64,000 bases of DNA, from contig QENC01000001.1 of NCBI GenBank assembly GCA_003331005.1, forward strand, positions 186,001-250,000, given 5' to 3'. The DNA is from Candidatus Tokpelaia sp. JSC085 (GTDB lineage Bacteria > Pseudomonadota > Alphaproteobacteria > Rhizobiales > Rhizobiaceae). Every line of letters begins with the position of its first letter. Positions within the stretch are counted from its first letter, which is position 1. Below the pieces are notes generated by a model that saw nothing but the letters and a program-made list of their open reading frames with translations, was not told the DNA's origin and did not search any database. Positions 38,906 through 48,955 of this stretch are shown piece after piece. Made by a program: the position numbers and the translations under genes.

Positions 38906-39324
38906 TGCTGGCCCTTTCCTCTATTTCCTTCAAAAGCCCTTCCGAAACACAGCTGATCCGGTCACAATATCGCTTTATCACCCGAAGAGTGTGTGATGCA
39001 ACCAACTATGAGGATTAAGAAAGTAGATCTATCTAGCATCTAGTTAATTAATAATTCAGGATGTCGTGGATAAATAAACACTCTGGACGCTACGCTTTAG
39101 GAAAGATAAGAGTGAAAATTAATGATGTCAATGTTCGGAAAATTTGGAATTTCGCTTCATCTCTTTTCTTTATAAGCATGCTTCAAGCAACCAGTGTCAT
39201 GTCATGCACATACATATAATATATTAGGGCGATTAGGGCGAGACAGAACATCTAAGTTCAGTCGGGACTATGTCGCATTTTTATCGATTAAACGTATTTT
39301 TACTATAGAGGAGTATCATGAAAA
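38906..39324. other. Gene-free divergent interval between secA and the parvulin gene
   Basis: 419 bases carrying the promoters of both genes. I see no supported ORF. It holds a small tandem repeat (39223-39240) and AT-rich stretches. Confidence 0.45.
39223..39240 (+). repeat. Tandem 9-bp duplication
   Basis: ATTAGGGCG occurs twice head to tail in the secA/parvulin promoter region, about 85 bases before the parvulin start. Confidence 0.6.
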
Positions 39325-40254
39325 ATGAGCATGAGTAAAAATTACAGAAAAGCCCTTATTGCGTCGTTATTCTTTTTTGGAAGTGGGCTGACGGTGATTG
39401 CACAAACGCCTGAAAAACCGCATGGCGAAACATCACAGAGACTGATAGATCCTTTTCAGGTTATGGCTATCATTAATGGCGAATCGCTAACGGCTGGCCA
39501 GCTTGATGATTGGTCAAAAATAATTCACCCTGAACAGGATGCAACGGTTGAGCAAAAACGGTTACAGACGTTACGTCTCTTAATTAATCTACGGGCATTT
39601 ACGGATGCTGCACTTTCTGAAAAACTTGATGAGACACAGGAATTCGAAAAACGTATGGAACTGATGCGTGAATCGACATTACAGCAACTGTATATTGATA
39701 GGAAAATCATGACACCGGTTGCAGATACTGAACTCAAAGCTCGTTATGAAAAAGAAATGATAAATCGTCCAAAAGAGTTGGAAATTCGCGCTCGTCATAT
39801 ACTCTTGAAAACTGAGAAGGAGGCCAATGCCCTGATTCAGCAGCTCACCAGTGGAGATGATTTTGAAAAACTTGCGAGAGAAAAATCAACAGATGGCTCA
39901 GCTTCTCTCGGTGGTGATCTGGGTTATTTCACAAAAGGGCAGATGATAAAATCGTTTGAGGATGTCGCCTTTTCCCTCAAGATAGGAGAATATAGCACAG
40001 CTCCGGTTGAAACGCCATTCGGATGGCATATCATCAAGGTGGAAGATATGCGTCAAAAAGAACCGCCAACATTTAATGAAGCAAAATCGTATATCCAGAA
40101 TCTAATTCTGCGTCAACGTTATAACGATCTGCAAAAGAATGTTCTTGCAAAGATAAAGGTTTCTTATCCAGATGACGCTATTGCCAAGGCCATGGAACAA
40201 GATCTTAGCGGTGAAGAAGAAATCGAAGAAATCAATGAACTTGAAGAAGAGTAG
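39325..40254 (+). CDS. Periplasmic parvulin-type peptidyl-prolyl isomerase
   Basis: A 309-residue secreted PPIase. An N-terminal signal peptide (KALIASLFFFGSGLTVIAQT, cleavage likely after A-Q) is followed by a SurA-like helical region (about 40-130) and a PpiC rotamase domain (about 145-245) with EIRARHILLKTEKEA, DGSASLGGDLGYFTKGQM and TPFGWHIIKVED. The tail is acidic. It probably folds outer membrane proteins delivered by SecA. Starts compete: GAGGAG lies 4 bases before an out-of-frame ATG at 39318 that encodes only six codons, and 11 bases before ATG 39325; ATG 39331 is also possible. It is followed by argJ. Confidence 0.92.
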   Translation: MSMSKNYRKALIASLFFFGSGLTVIAQTPEKPHGETSQRLIDPFQVMAIINGESLTAGQLDDWSKIIHPEQDATVEQKRLQTLRLLINLRAFTDAALSEKLDETQEFEKRMELMRESTLQQLYIDRKIMTPVADTELKARYEKEMINRPKELEIRARHILLKTEKEANALIQQLTSGDDFEKLAREKSTDGSASLGGDLGYFTKGQMIKSFEDVAFSLKIGEYSTAPVETPFGWHIIKVEDMRQKEPPTFNEAKSYIQNLILRQRYNDLQKNVLAKIKVSYPDDAIAKAMEQDLSGEEEIEEINELEEE

Positions 40255-40285
40255 TAACTATGTCTGTGTCTAGGACAAGCAAATT

Positions 40286-41524
40286 ATGACAGTATTTTCT
40301 CCTCTTACCCACAGAAAATTTCCGTTTATGCCACCACTGACGGGGATACGGATGGCAACCGCTGAGGCGGGTATCAAAGATGTAAACCGCCCGGATTTAC
40401 TATTTCTGATATTTGACAGAACAGCGAACGTTGCAGGTATTTTTACACGCTCACGCTGTCCTTCTGCTCCCGTTGATCATTGCCGAGCCATCCTTGCTCA
40501 TGGCAGGGCATGCGGCGTTGTTGTCAATTCTGGTAATGCCAATGCTTTTACTGGAAAAAAAGGTAGAACCGCTACGGCGCTTACTGCAGAAACGGCAGCA
40601 AAAGTTCTTAGTTGTCAGACAAATGAAATTTATCTTGCCTCCACAGGCGTTATTGGTGAGCCGCTAGATGCTACTCATTTTATTGACCTTCTTGCTCCGT
40701 TAGAGCAGCAGGCCAAAGAAAACAAGTGGTTTGAAGCAGCGCAGGCTATTATGACGACTGATACTTTTCCAAAAGGGGCAACACGTCAAGTCTGTCTTGA
40801 TGGTCATGAGGTGATCATAAATGGAATAGCAAAAGGAGCTGGCATGATTGCGCCAAATATGGCAACAATGCTGTCTTTTGTGGCAACAGATGCTCCTATC
40901 TGTTCCAGTTTATTGCAGGACATTCTAAGGGAAGCCGCCAATACCAGCTTTAATTCTATCACTGTTGACAGCGATACTTCAACATCAGATACGTTGCTTT
41001 TATTCGCAACAGGAAGCGCCAGAAAAAAAGGTGTGAAACAGATACATTCACGTTCAGATCCCGGCTATCAGCCTTTTGCTGCCGCTGTCGCAGATCTTTT
41101 TCTTGATCTTGCCCTTCAAGTAGTCCTAGATGGTGAGGGGGGTAGCAAGCTGATAGAGGTACATATTACTGGTGCGGTGTCTACTGTTTCTGCTAAGAAA
41201 ATTGCTATGTCTATCGCCAATTCACCACTTGTCAAAACAGCAGTTGCCGGTGAAGATGCCAATTGGGGTCGTGTTGTGATGGCAGTAGGTAAAGCAGGTG
41301 AAGAAGCGGATCGCGACCGGCTGTCAATTTGGTTTGGACCACATCGCTTTGCTGTCAATGGAGAACGTGATTCTGGTTACTCGGAAAAACTTGCTTCGCA
41401 ATATATGCGAAACAGTCAAATATATATTCGTGCCGATATAGGACTTGGAACTGGCGAGGCCAAGGTATGGACGTGTGATCTGACTCAAGAATATGTGGTG
41501 ATCAATGCCAACTATCGTAGCTGA
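40286..41524 (+). CDS. argJ: Bifunctional glutamate N-acetyltransferase / amino-acid acetyltransferase
   Basis: ArgJ transfers acetyl from N-acetylornithine to glutamate, recycling acetyl groups in arginine synthesis; bifunctional forms also use acetyl-CoA. The length is 412 residues. The self-cleavage site is in [19 protein letters not shown], where the threonine of MATML becomes the N-terminal nucleophile of the beta chain. The string [12 protein letters not shown] and the C-terminal [14 protein letters not shown] are typical. It starts 31 bases past the parvulin gene and is probably cotranscribed; secA/parvulin/argJ order is conserved in rhizobia. Confidence 0.97.
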   Translation: MTVFSPLTHRKFPFMPPLTGIRMATAEAGIKDVNRPDLLFLIFDRTANVAGIFTRSRCPSAPVDHCRAILAHGRACGVVVNSGNANAFTGKKGRTATALTAETAAKVLSCQTNEIYLASTGVIGEPLDATHFIDLLAPLEQQAKENKWFEAAQAIMTTDTFPKGATRQVCLDGHEVIINGIAKGAGMIAPNMATMLSFVATDAPICSSLLQDILREAANTSFNSITVDSDTSTSDTLLLFATGSARKKGVKQIHSRSDPGYQPFAAAVADLFLDLALQVVLDGEGGSKLIEVHITGAVSTVSAKKIAMSIANSPLVKTAVAGEDANWGRVVMAVGKAGEEADRDRLSIWFGPHRFAVNGERDSGYSEKLASQYMRNSQIYIRADIGLGTGEAKVWTCDLTQEYVVINANYRS

Positions 41525-41527
41525 CGA

Positions 41528-41569
41528 AAGCACACGCCGCCCATAGGAAGGGAAGGGAAGTGTGCTTTT
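41528..41569 (+). terminator. Probable terminator after argJ
   Basis: AAGCACAC (41528-41535) and GTGTGCTT (41560-41567) form an 8-base stem with a purine-rich loop, ending in TTTT. A second, overlapping perfect palindrome TTTGCACGTGCAAA (41567-41580) is followed by a long T-rich run. Either could end the parvulin-argJ transcript. Confidence 0.45.
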
Positions 41570-41714
41570 GCACGTGCAAATCTTAAATTTTTTTCTTTTA
41601 TAGATAATAATTTAGAATATCAATATCATTGATTGTGACAAATATCCAATATCATTACACTGTTTGTTCTTTATCTTTTTTTTGTCACGAAACCCTAAAC
41701 AAGGATCATCCCAG

Positions 41715-43121
41715 ATGCCTGTTGCATTTTTTTTTAACACCATTCTCTTCATTATTCTGCTTGTTGTTATGGGATTAATCTTTAAGTTTAATGACTGGAG
41801 CCTTGCTCGCAAAGTTTTTATAGGCCTGCTTTTTGGTGCCATATTTGGCTTTTCTTTGCATATGATATATGCTGCGGACAGTCCTGTTCTTAAGCAATCG
41901 ATTGCGTGGTTTGATATTGTCGGTAGCGGTTATGTTGCACTATTGCAAATGACTGTTATGCCATTGGTTTTTATATCTATTCTTTCTGCTATCACACGAT
42001 TGCATGACGCTTCTGCACTTGGAAAAATAAGTATTCTCACTATCGGTATTCTGCTTTTTACGACCATGATTGCAGCTTGTATTGGTGTTATCATTGTCAA
42101 TATTTTTGGCCTCAGCGCTGTGGGAATGGTGCAAGGAGTAGCAGAGACAGAACGCCTCAATCTCCTTGAGACGCACTATACTAGCCGTATTTCCGATCTA
42201 ACATTCCCACAGATTATTTTATCCTTTATTCCGCGGAATCCCTTCGCTGATCTCACAGGAGCCAATCCGACGTCGATCATGGCTGTAGTCATTTTTGCAA
42301 CATTACTCGGTGTCGCTGCCATACAACTTGCTCGTGATGATGTTCATAGAGGAACTAATGTGCTGTCTGCTGTTAATATATTGCAGCTTTGGATTATGAA
42401 GCTTATTTTTCTGATTATCCGTCTGACGCCTTATGGTGTATTCGCCTTGATAACAAAAATGGTATGGCTGTCTGATACTGGCACGTTTGTAAATTTTGGT
42501 TTTTTTATCATTGCTTCCTACATTGCCATGGCAATCATGTTTGTAGTACATGGCAGTCTTCTTGCTATTTTCGGCATTAATCCATTCCGTTTTTCAGTAA
42601 AAGTTTTTCCAGTTTTAGCATTTGCTTTCACTAGCCGGTCCAGTGCAGCTAGTATTCCGATGAATATTGAGACGCAAACCCAGCGTCTTGGTGTTCCGCA
42701 AGCAATTGCTGGGTTTTCAGCTGCATTTGGTGCAACGATTGGTCAGAATGGCTGTGCTGGAATCTACCCTACCATGCTTGCTACTATGATTGCACCAACA
42801 ATGGGGATTAATCCACTTGATTCTATCTGGATAACAACACTTGTCGGCGTGGTCACACTAAGTTCCATCGGCGTTGCGGGTGTCGGTGGTGGAGCGACTT
42901 TTGCTGCTCTCATCGTGCTGCCTGCCATGGGACTGCCCATTACGCTTGCAGCACTTCTCATTTCTATTGAACCATTGATTGACATGGGGCGTACAGCACT
43001 CAATGTCAACGGTGCAATGACAGCTGGAGTCATTACAAGCAAGATTTTGGGCAAAAAGATAAAGGATAAAAGACTCTTTGACAAACATGATAAATGCGAA
43101 CTACCAATCACGGAGGGATAA
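41715..43121 (+). CDS. tcyP: L-cystine symporter of the TcyP/YdjN type
   Basis: A dicarboxylate/amino acid:cation symporter (DAACS) family protein of 468 residues with about eight membrane helices and two re-entrant loops. It matches TcyP (E. coli YdjN) closely in long stretches that I recognise: [59 protein letters not shown] (part), [14 protein letters not shown] and [20 protein letters not shown]. The last strings form the substrate and sodium-binding core. TcyP imports L-cystine and related thiols. The start ATG 41715 gives the family N-terminus. It is convergent with the methyltransferase gene. The strong likeness to enterobacterial proteins may mean lateral gain. Confidence 0.88.
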   Translation: MPVAFFFNTILFIILLVVMGLIFKFNDWSLARKVFIGLLFGAIFGFSLHMIYAADSPVLKQSIAWFDIVGSGYVALLQMTVMPLVFISILSAITRLHDASALGKISILTIGILLFTTMIAACIGVIIVNIFGLSAVGMVQGVAETERLNLLETHYTSRISDLTFPQIILSFIPRNPFADLTGANPTSIMAVVIFATLLGVAAIQLARDDVHRGTNVLSAVNILQLWIMKLIFLIIRLTPYGVFALITKMVWLSDTGTFVNFGFFIIASYIAMAIMFVVHGSLLAIFGINPFRFSVKVFPVLAFAFTSRSSAASIPMNIETQTQRLGVPQAIAGFSAAFGATIGQNGCAGIYPTMLATMIAPTMGINPLDSIWITTLVGVVTLSSIGVAGVGGGATFAALIVLPAMGLPITLAALLISIEPLIDMGRTALNVNGAMTAGVITSKILGKKIKDKRLFDKHDKCELPITEG

Positions 43122-43175
43122 GCATATCGCCGGGTGCTCTTCTCGCGACTTACTGATTGACTGCTTGAGAGTCAA

Positions 43176-43979
43176 TCATGGTGCCCAGCCCGACATCCAT
43201 ATAAAGGAGAAATTTGCCCGAATGCGTCTATCAGGATCACTGAATCTCTCAGCATAAATTTCTGAAACCCGTTTGAAGAACTGACGTGAAACCGGATGTC
43301 GAGAGCGATTCACAAGCGCATTCTGCATGCCCATGGCTCGTAGATCGCTCATCAATTCAAAAGCAGTGTCATAACGTACAACGATATTTTCAATATCTGT
43401 GACAGGTATGGAAAACCCTGCACGTTGCAGTAATAGCCCTGCATACCGGATATCGGGAAAAGGTGCAATCCGTGGATGTACCCCGCCATAAAGTTCACTT
43501 TCTGCCTGTAACAAGCTTTCACGCAACTCGCTCAATGTACCGGTTCCACACATTGCAGCTAGAAAGAGTCCATCTGGTTGCATGCCCTGTCTTATTTGGA
43601 TGAGCATGCCCAGTATATCATTCGTTAGATGCAGCGAAAGCAATGAAATAATTAAGTCTGCTTGTTGCGGTTTCAAGGCAAGTTCCTCGCGCAAGCGGAC
43701 ATACGAGGGATATTGTGATGTCAGGAATTCTGGTAGTGTTTCAATCCGTTCAACGGCTGCTACCTTGCCAGAACGTTCCATAGCTTCCGTGGCAAGGCCA
43801 GTATAACCGTGAAGATCGATAGCATGTTCAAAGAATCGGTCAACCGCTGCCAAACGTTCTGCAAGGTCATTTGCTACGTGTGCAAGCAGAAAATCTGCAT
43901 CCACTACAGCTTTTTTTGCAGCGCGCTGTAGAAAACGCTCGATTAATGCACTGTCGAAAATTTGAGAATTTTGCATCAT
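43176..43979 (-). CDS. SAM-dependent methyltransferase, BioC / NDUFAF5-like
   Basis: A 267-residue protein of the alphaproteobacterial methyltransferase group related to BioC and to mitochondrial NDUFAF5. The N-terminus IFDSALIERFLQRAAKKA and ADFLLAHVANDLAERLAAV is typical. SAM-binding motif I is poorly kept (AIDLHGYTGLAT), motif with ADLIISLLSLHLTNDI and the later LFLAAMCGTGTLSELRESLLQAE are well conserved. NDUFAF5 hydroxylates a complex I subunit; the role of the bacterial relatives is not established. Two adjacent start codons (43979, 43976) are possible. Confidence 0.85.
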   Translation of the reverse strand: MMQNSQIFDSALIERFLQRAAKKAVVDADFLLAHVANDLAERLAAVDRFFEHAIDLHGYTGLATEAMERSGKVAAVERIETLPEFLTSQYPSYVRLREELALKPQQADLIISLLSLHLTNDILGMLIQIRQGMQPDGLFLAAMCGTGTLSELRESLLQAESELYGGVHPRIAPFPDIRYAGLLLQRAGFSIPVTDIENIVVRYDTAFELMSDLRAMGMQNALVNRSRHPVSRQFFKRVSEIYAERFSDPDRRIRANFSFIWMSGWAP

Positions 43980-44208
43980 AATAACAATTCTCTCACATGC
44001 TGCTCGTAGCAGCCAACTTCAATTTAGTCTGTCACTCAACTTCCTGATCGCGCCGTGTTTGTATCTTGCTAGTTTGAATGTGATAATACGAATACAACAC
44101 CACTCGTGCAGTGCATGCCGTCGAGATTCAACCTAATAATGGAGAGGCGCACGTAATGATTCCACAGAGAAGTGAAGTGAATATTCTCAGCCTTATATTA
44201 ATGATAAT

Positions 44209-44231
44209 GATACGTATTTTTAATACGTGTC
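44209..44231. repeat. Perfect hairpin downstream of lolA
   Basis: GATACGTATT-TTT-AATACGTGTC forms a 10-base stem (one T-G wobble) with a three-base loop, 32 bases past the lolA stop. On the lolA strand a TTTTTT run precedes rather than follows it, so it is not a standard terminator, but it could protect the 3' end or bind a dimeric regulator. The upstream flank ATGATAATGATAC is reminiscent of half a Fur-type box. Confidence 0.4.
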
Positions 44232-44262
44232 AAAAAACAATATGTTAATGAAATAGCCTTGG

Positions 44263-44898
44263 CTATTCGCGATTCCGCTTCATTGATATACGTTTATAGT
44301 CAATATCAAAAATACCATCAGCAAAGTGGACTCCAGTCCGAGAATTGACAAGCTGTACTGTTGTTTCAAGGTGTTGCCGGTCAATCATCGTCCATTGACG
44401 CAATTCATAAGTCTTTGGGTCGAAAATCATTCTGATTGTTCCTGGACTGCTACCGCTAGCACCATAGGCCATGAGCATTGTGACAGCTTCTGGCGTCTGC
44501 CTGAATTCTAATAGCTGACCATGACTCAGATCGATTTTGTCGCTCAGTAGAATATTCATCGGGGTTTGCCGCAGTTGATAAATACTCCATGTATCAAGTT
44601 TGTTGTTATTGATGACAAGAGATTTTCCATCAGAAATGATCCGGATAGGCGAATCTTGATAGATAAAAAGAATTTTACCCGGCCGTTCTAGATAAAATGT
44701 TCCTTGTGTCATTTTGCCACGCGGGCTAAACTGGATGAAATTACCGGTCATGGTGCGGATCCGCGAAAAATTATCGGCAATCTTCTGGGCGATGCTGAAC
44801 TCTGTTTTCTCTGGTATCCGAGCACATGCAACGATGGTGCTACCTATCCCAAAAAAAGTTGCAGTACATATAACAATAGCTGACTTAGAAGATAGCAT
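44263..44898 (-). CDS. lolA: Outer membrane lipoprotein carrier LolA-like protein
   Basis: A 211-residue periplasmic protein. LolA receives lipoproteins from LolCDE and takes them to the outer membrane. A signal peptide covers about the first 27 residues, ending near TIVACA. The fold features are IRTMTGNFIQFSPRGKMTQGTFYLERPGKILFIY (parts), the strand pattern RIISDGKSLVINNNKLDTWSIY (part) and LRQTPMNILLSDKIDL. The Rhizobiales form is divergent from E. coli LolA but shows the same curved beta-sheet pattern. GAGAG precedes ATG 44898. It lies 96 bases after ftsK on the same strand, the usual order. Confidence 0.9.
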   Translation of the reverse strand: MLSSKSAIVICTATFFGIGSTIVACARIPEKTEFSIAQKIADNFSRIRTMTGNFIQFSPRGKMTQGTFYLERPGKILFIYQDSPIRIISDGKSLVINNNKLDTWSIYQLRQTPMNILLSDKIDLSHGQLLEFRQTPEAVTMLMAYGASGSSPGTIRMIFDPKTYELRQWTMIDRQHLETTVQLVNSRTGVHFADGIFDIDYKRISMKRNRE

Positions 44899-44994
44899 AA
44901 ATGTTTACTCTCGGGTGTGGGATACATTCTTACCATTTGGACCCCATATTACACTAGATTACAGTCTAATAATCGTCATTCAGAAAATTACTGC

Positions 44995-47202
44995 CTATTC
45001 TACATTGTTTTTCTCAACTTCTTCTGTAATGGCACTGAGGTACTTTGGTGTACCTTGTTTTTTAAGATGAGCGACAACCCGTTCCACTTCGCAATCCTCG
45101 ACAAAAGCTCCATGAATACGCTGAATCCGTCCTCCTCCCATCATAAAAAGCATATCACCTTGACCTAACAGCTGCTCAGCTCCCTGATCCCCCAGGATAG
45201 TGCGGCTATCAATTCTGGATGCTACGGCAAAGGAAATCCGTGTTGGAAAATTTGCCTTGATTGTGCCAGTGATGATATCCACTGACGGACGCTGTGTTGC
45301 CATAATGACATGAATTCCGGCAGCACGCGCCATTTGTGCAAGGCGTTGCACCACACTTTCTATATCTTTTCCAGCAACTATCATCAGATCTGCCATTTCA
45401 TCAATAATGACAACAATATAGTACATGGGCGCCAATTTCAGTTCTTCTGTTTCAAATATTGGTTCCCCTGTTTCCTGGTTAAACCCGGTTTGCACGGTAC
45501 GTGACAGATTGTCACCATGTTTTGCCCGGACGCGATGATTGAAACTTTCAATATTTCGCGCCCCTATTTTCGCCATCTTTCGGTATCTTTCTTTCATCTC
45601 GCGGACAGCCCATTTCAGTACAATAATGGCCTGCTGTGGATCCGTAACGACAGGTGTCAGCAAGTGGGGAATGCCGTCATATACTGATAGTTCAAGCATT
45701 TTCGGATCAATCATGATAAGACGGCATTCTTCTGGTGTCAGACGATAGACAAGGGATAGAATCATAGCATTGATAGAAACCGATTTACCAGATCCCGTGG
45801 TCCCGGCAACCAGTACATGCGGCATTTTTGTCAGATCAGCAACAACAGCCGCGCCCGCAATAGTTTTCCCAAGCACCAGGACGAGTTTTTCTTTGCTTTT
45901 TTGAAAGTACGGTGATTCTAGCATGTCACGCAGATAAACTATCTCTCGTGTTACATTGGGCAGTTCAATACCGATCGCATTTCTTCCTGGTATAATAGCT
46001 ATGCGGGCTGAAATAGAACTCATCGAGCGGGCTATGTCATCAGACAGACTGGTAATTCTTGAAGATTTAACACCAGGCGCAGGCTCCAATTCATAGAGTG
46101 TGACGACAGGTCCTGGATAAACGTTGATAATCTCTCCCTTCACACCAAAATCCTCCAGGACAGCAGATAACCGCTTGATATTTTGTTCCAGCATTGTCCT
46201 CATTGCATTGTCATCACGTGGAATTTTTTTCACTAAAGATAGATAGTGAGTGTGTGGCAGCTGAAATTTTTTTTGTTGCAGTGCTGTTGTTCTGAAATGA
46301 GGCGATTTCATCGGAACGGTCTCACTTTTTGTGGACATCCCTTGAGATTGGGCGCAAGTTGTTGCTATATTGTCTCGGAAATAAGGATCGACTCTTGTGC
46401 CGCTTGTCTTAATGGGGAAAAAATTCACGGCATTATCAGATTGCCGCCTATCAGAACGATGGAACGAAACAAGACGCATAAAAATATGCATCAACCATCT
46501 GATCCTGGTCATCAGTCGATTTGTTTGTATCAGGTCTTCATTATCAACATCATGAGCGATGATGTGCATGTCTGGTGTACAAATAGCTCCTCCGGCATAA
46601 AACGCCATGATCAAAGATAGCAGAATAAACAGCAATCCGATGATGGGTTCTGTTATATGCGGGAATATATGCGGGAAGCTACTCATTAATTTATCACCGA
46701 GGACTCCACCTGGTCCGATTGACATTGGCCAGTTTGCTAGCGTTGGGAACATAGAGACAGCCGCACTAAAGAAAATAATACTCAGGATCCAGAAGAGAAA
46801 ACATCGTGGGAAACATGGCATGTCACGCTGAAAAATCAGTAATATAGCCCATAGAAAAGGTGGTAATAACGCAACAACCCCAGAAAGTCCGAAAAATTGC
46901 ATAGTCAGATCAGCATAGACTGCGCCCCAGAACCCAAGCATATTCGCCACTATATTATCGGTAGCATGACTTAATGAAGGATCTGCTATATTCCATGTCG
47001 CCAATGATATACCGGCTAAAACGACAAATGTCAGTATAAATATTCCAAAAACGGCATTGATCTGACGAGAAAAGACTTCAAACATACCTTTTGCTTGATG
47101 GGGGTTTGTGGAACATCGCGAACTCAATACCTCTTGTGCATAAAACGTGTCTGCCTGATTACACCATGAACAAGCTAAATGCTGTTCTAATATGGAATGC
47201 AC
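44995..47202 (-). CDS. ftsK: DNA translocase FtsK, lacking the gamma domain
   Basis: FtsK couples septum formation to chromosome dimer resolution. Four membrane helices lie in the first 220 residues (e.g. IFILTFVVLAGISLATW), a short linker follows, then the RecA-like motor: alpha domain, Walker A GTTGSGKSVSINAM, Walker B VVIIDEMADLM, and RAAGIHVIMATQRPS. The protein ends at EEVEKNNVE, right after the motor; the gamma winged helix, which reads polarity sequences and activates XerCD, is missing. In a shifted frame after the stop, GSNFLNDDY resembles the lost linker. The N-terminus is uncertain: ATG 47202 is the longest form, ATG 47085 (MFEVFSRQ) fits homologues. Confidence 0.92.
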   Translation of the reverse strand: MHSILEQHLACSWCNQADTFYAQEVLSSRCSTNPHQAKGMFEVFSRQINAVFGIFILTFVVLAGISLATWNIADPSLSHATDNIVANMLGFWGAVYADLTMQFFGLSGVVALLPPFLWAILLIFQRDMPCFPRCFLFWILSIIFFSAAVSMFPTLANWPMSIGPGGVLGDKLMSSFPHIFPHITEPIIGLLFILLSLIMAFYAGGAICTPDMHIIAHDVDNEDLIQTNRLMTRIRWLMHIFMRLVSFHRSDRRQSDNAVNFFPIKTSGTRVDPYFRDNIATTCAQSQGMSTKSETVPMKSPHFRTTALQQKKFQLPHTHYLSLVKKIPRDDNAMRTMLEQNIKRLSAVLEDFGVKGEIINVYPGPVVTLYELEPAPGVKSSRITSLSDDIARSMSSISARIAIIPGRNAIGIELPNVTREIVYLRDMLESPYFQKSKEKLVLVLGKTIAGAAVVADLTKMPHVLVAGTTGSGKSVSINAMILSLVYRLTPEECRLIMIDPKMLELSVYDGIPHLLTPVVTDPQQAIIVLKWAVREMKERYRKMAKIGARNIESFNHRVRAKHGDNLSRTVQTGFNQETGEPIFETEELKLAPMYYIVVIIDEMADLMIVAGKDIESVVQRLAQMARAAGIHVIMATQRPSVDIITGTIKANFPTRISFAVASRIDSRTILGDQGAEQLLGQGDMLFMMGGGRIQRIHGAFVEDCEVERVVAHLKKQGTPKYLSAITEEVEKNNVE

Positions 47203-47366
47203 AGATTGATACCGGACTGTCCGCCTGCACCAACATTTGCAAAATTAAGCGACTGTGTCATAGTTGTCCTATTAAGAAAGAGGATGCACTCCACTCTGTA
47301 AAGACCTTTGATTGACTATATTATATATGCTTTTTGAACGATACTCAAGCATCTGGAGGTCTGGGA

Positions 47367-47921
47367 ATGGTATCGCGCGTTTCATTTTTTTTTAAATCAG
47401 CAGTCAATATTTTATTCATTGTTGTTTTATTTTGTCCGCTTGCGTTTGCTATCCAATCCGAACAGGCAATACAAAGCGAGATCGGTCAGAGTGGACTTTC
47501 TCTACCACGATTTGTCAGTCTAAAATCAGATCGGGTTAATGTTCGTGTTGGGCCTAGCCAACATCAATACGCTATTGCATGGTCCTACCGCAAGCAAGGA
47601 CTGCCTGTGGAAATTATTCAGGAATATGATAATTGGCGACGTATCCGGGACAGTGATGGAGATTTGGGCTGGGTTAACCAAGCACTTCTTTCCGGCAAGC
47701 GGACCGTCATGATCACTCCCTGGAAAAAAAGTAAAAATCCATTACAGACAATGCGTGGAAAACCTGCGGACAATGCTGAGATAATTGCTCATATAGAATC
47801 AGGGGTTCTTTGCAAAGTCCGCCAATGCAATGGTGAATGGTGTGAGCTGGAAACTGGAAGAATACACGGCTGGCTGAAACAGGATCTGCTGTGGGGTGTT
47901 TATCCAGGTGAAAAAATTTAA
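47367..47921 (+). CDS. Secreted SH3-domain protein
   Basis: A 184-residue exported protein with a signal peptide (FFFKSAVNILFIVVLFCPLAFA, part) and two bacterial SH3 (SH3b) domains. The first (about 45-105) has SLKSDRVNVRVGPSQHQYAIAW and the second (about 115-175) has MRGKPADNAEIIAHIESG and GWLKQDLLWGV. Proteins of this type in rhizobia probably bind cell wall; the exact role is unknown. ATG 47367 follows GGAGG at 7 bases, whereas the frame also opens at TTG 47334. It is divergent from ftsK and convergent with folD. Confidence 0.87.
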   Translation: MVSRVSFFFKSAVNILFIVVLFCPLAFAIQSEQAIQSEIGQSGLSLPRFVSLKSDRVNVRVGPSQHQYAIAWSYRKQGLPVEIIQEYDNWRRIRDSDGDLGWVNQALLSGKRTVMITPWKKSKNPLQTMRGKPADNAEIIAHIESGVLCKVRQCNGEWCELETGRIHGWLKQDLLWGVYPGEKI

Positions 47922-48049
47922 TAAATTATAAAAAAAAGGCGGGTTCCGAAAGAAAACGGTCTCAGAAAATCGCATCTACACCGTTGAGAACGCCTCAGTA
48001 GGTCGCGCAATGTTTTCTTTGGGAAAGAGTTTGCAAGTCTATGACGGTT

Positions 48050-48955
48050 TCAGCAAAAGCTTGGAGGGGTGCTTCCTATGGAAAGACAGGCGGCCTTGAG
48101 CGTATTGGCCATCAACATAGCAATGGTCATTGGTCCAACACCGCCAGGAACTGGTGTAATAGCCTTTGCTATCATTGAAGCTGTATCGTATTCTACATCA
48201 CCGACAATGCGAGTTACTACTTCACTTTTGTTGTGCGTAGAAATGCGGTTAATGCCAACATCAATAACTGTAGCACCTGGCTTTATCCAGCTGCCTTTTA
48301 CCATTTCCGGTTGCCCAGTTGCAACAACAAGAATATCTGCGCTGCGGACCACATCTGGTAAATCACGTGTGCGACTGTGAGCTATAGTCGTTGTTGCATT
48401 GATAGAAAGCAGCAGGGTAGCAACAGGTTTGCCAACAATGTTGGAACGACCAACAACCACCGCATCAAGTCCGGAAAGATCATTCCCATGCAGCCGGCGT
48501 ATCATCATCATGATACCTGCGGGTGTACATGGCACAAAGCTATCGTTTAGCATTGTGCAAGCAACCAGCTTTCCAATGTTATTGTAATGAAACCCATCGA
48601 CATCCTTTACGGGTGCAATGGCCTGAACAACAGCTTGTTGCCTGATCTGTTCGGGGAGTGGTAACTGCACCAGAATTCCATGAACCAGGGGATCTTCATT
48701 CAATTCATGAATAAGTTCGATGAGCGTTTCCTCACGTGTATTGACATCCAATTGATGAGTAACAGAATGAAACCCACATTCCTTTGCCCGGTTATTTTTG
48801 GATGCAACATATATCTGACTTGCAACATCATCACCAACAATAATAACGGCAAGGCCGGGATGAATGTTATGACTTTTTATAAGCTTGACAGTTCCTTCTT
48901 GCACTTGGTTGACAATCTCTTCAGCAAGCTGTTTTCCATCAATTTTCCCGACCAT
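48050..48955 (-). CDS. folD: Bifunctional methylenetetrahydrofolate dehydrogenase / cyclohydrolase
   Basis: FolD oxidises 5,10-methylene-THF to methenyl-THF with NADP and hydrolyses it to 10-formyl-THF, supplying purine synthesis and formyl-Met. Signatures: [22 protein letters not shown] (part; the catalytic Y..K), [48 protein letters not shown] and [18 protein letters not shown]. The length is 301 residues. GGAG lies 6 bases before ATG 48955. Confidence 0.97.
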   Translation of the reverse strand: MVGKIDGKQLAEEIVNQVQEGTVKLIKSHNIHPGLAVIIVGDDVASQIYVASKNNRAKECGFHSVTHQLDVNTREETLIELIHELNEDPLVHGILVQLPLPEQIRQQAVVQAIAPVKDVDGFHYNNIGKLVACTMLNDSFVPCTPAGIMMMIRRLHGNDLSGLDAVVVGRSNIVGKPVATLLLSINATTTIAHSRTRDLPDVVRSADILVVATGQPEMVKGSWIKPGATVIDVGINRISTHNKSEVVTRIVGDVEYDTASMIAKAITPVPGGVGPMTIAMLMANTLKAACLSIGSTPPSFC

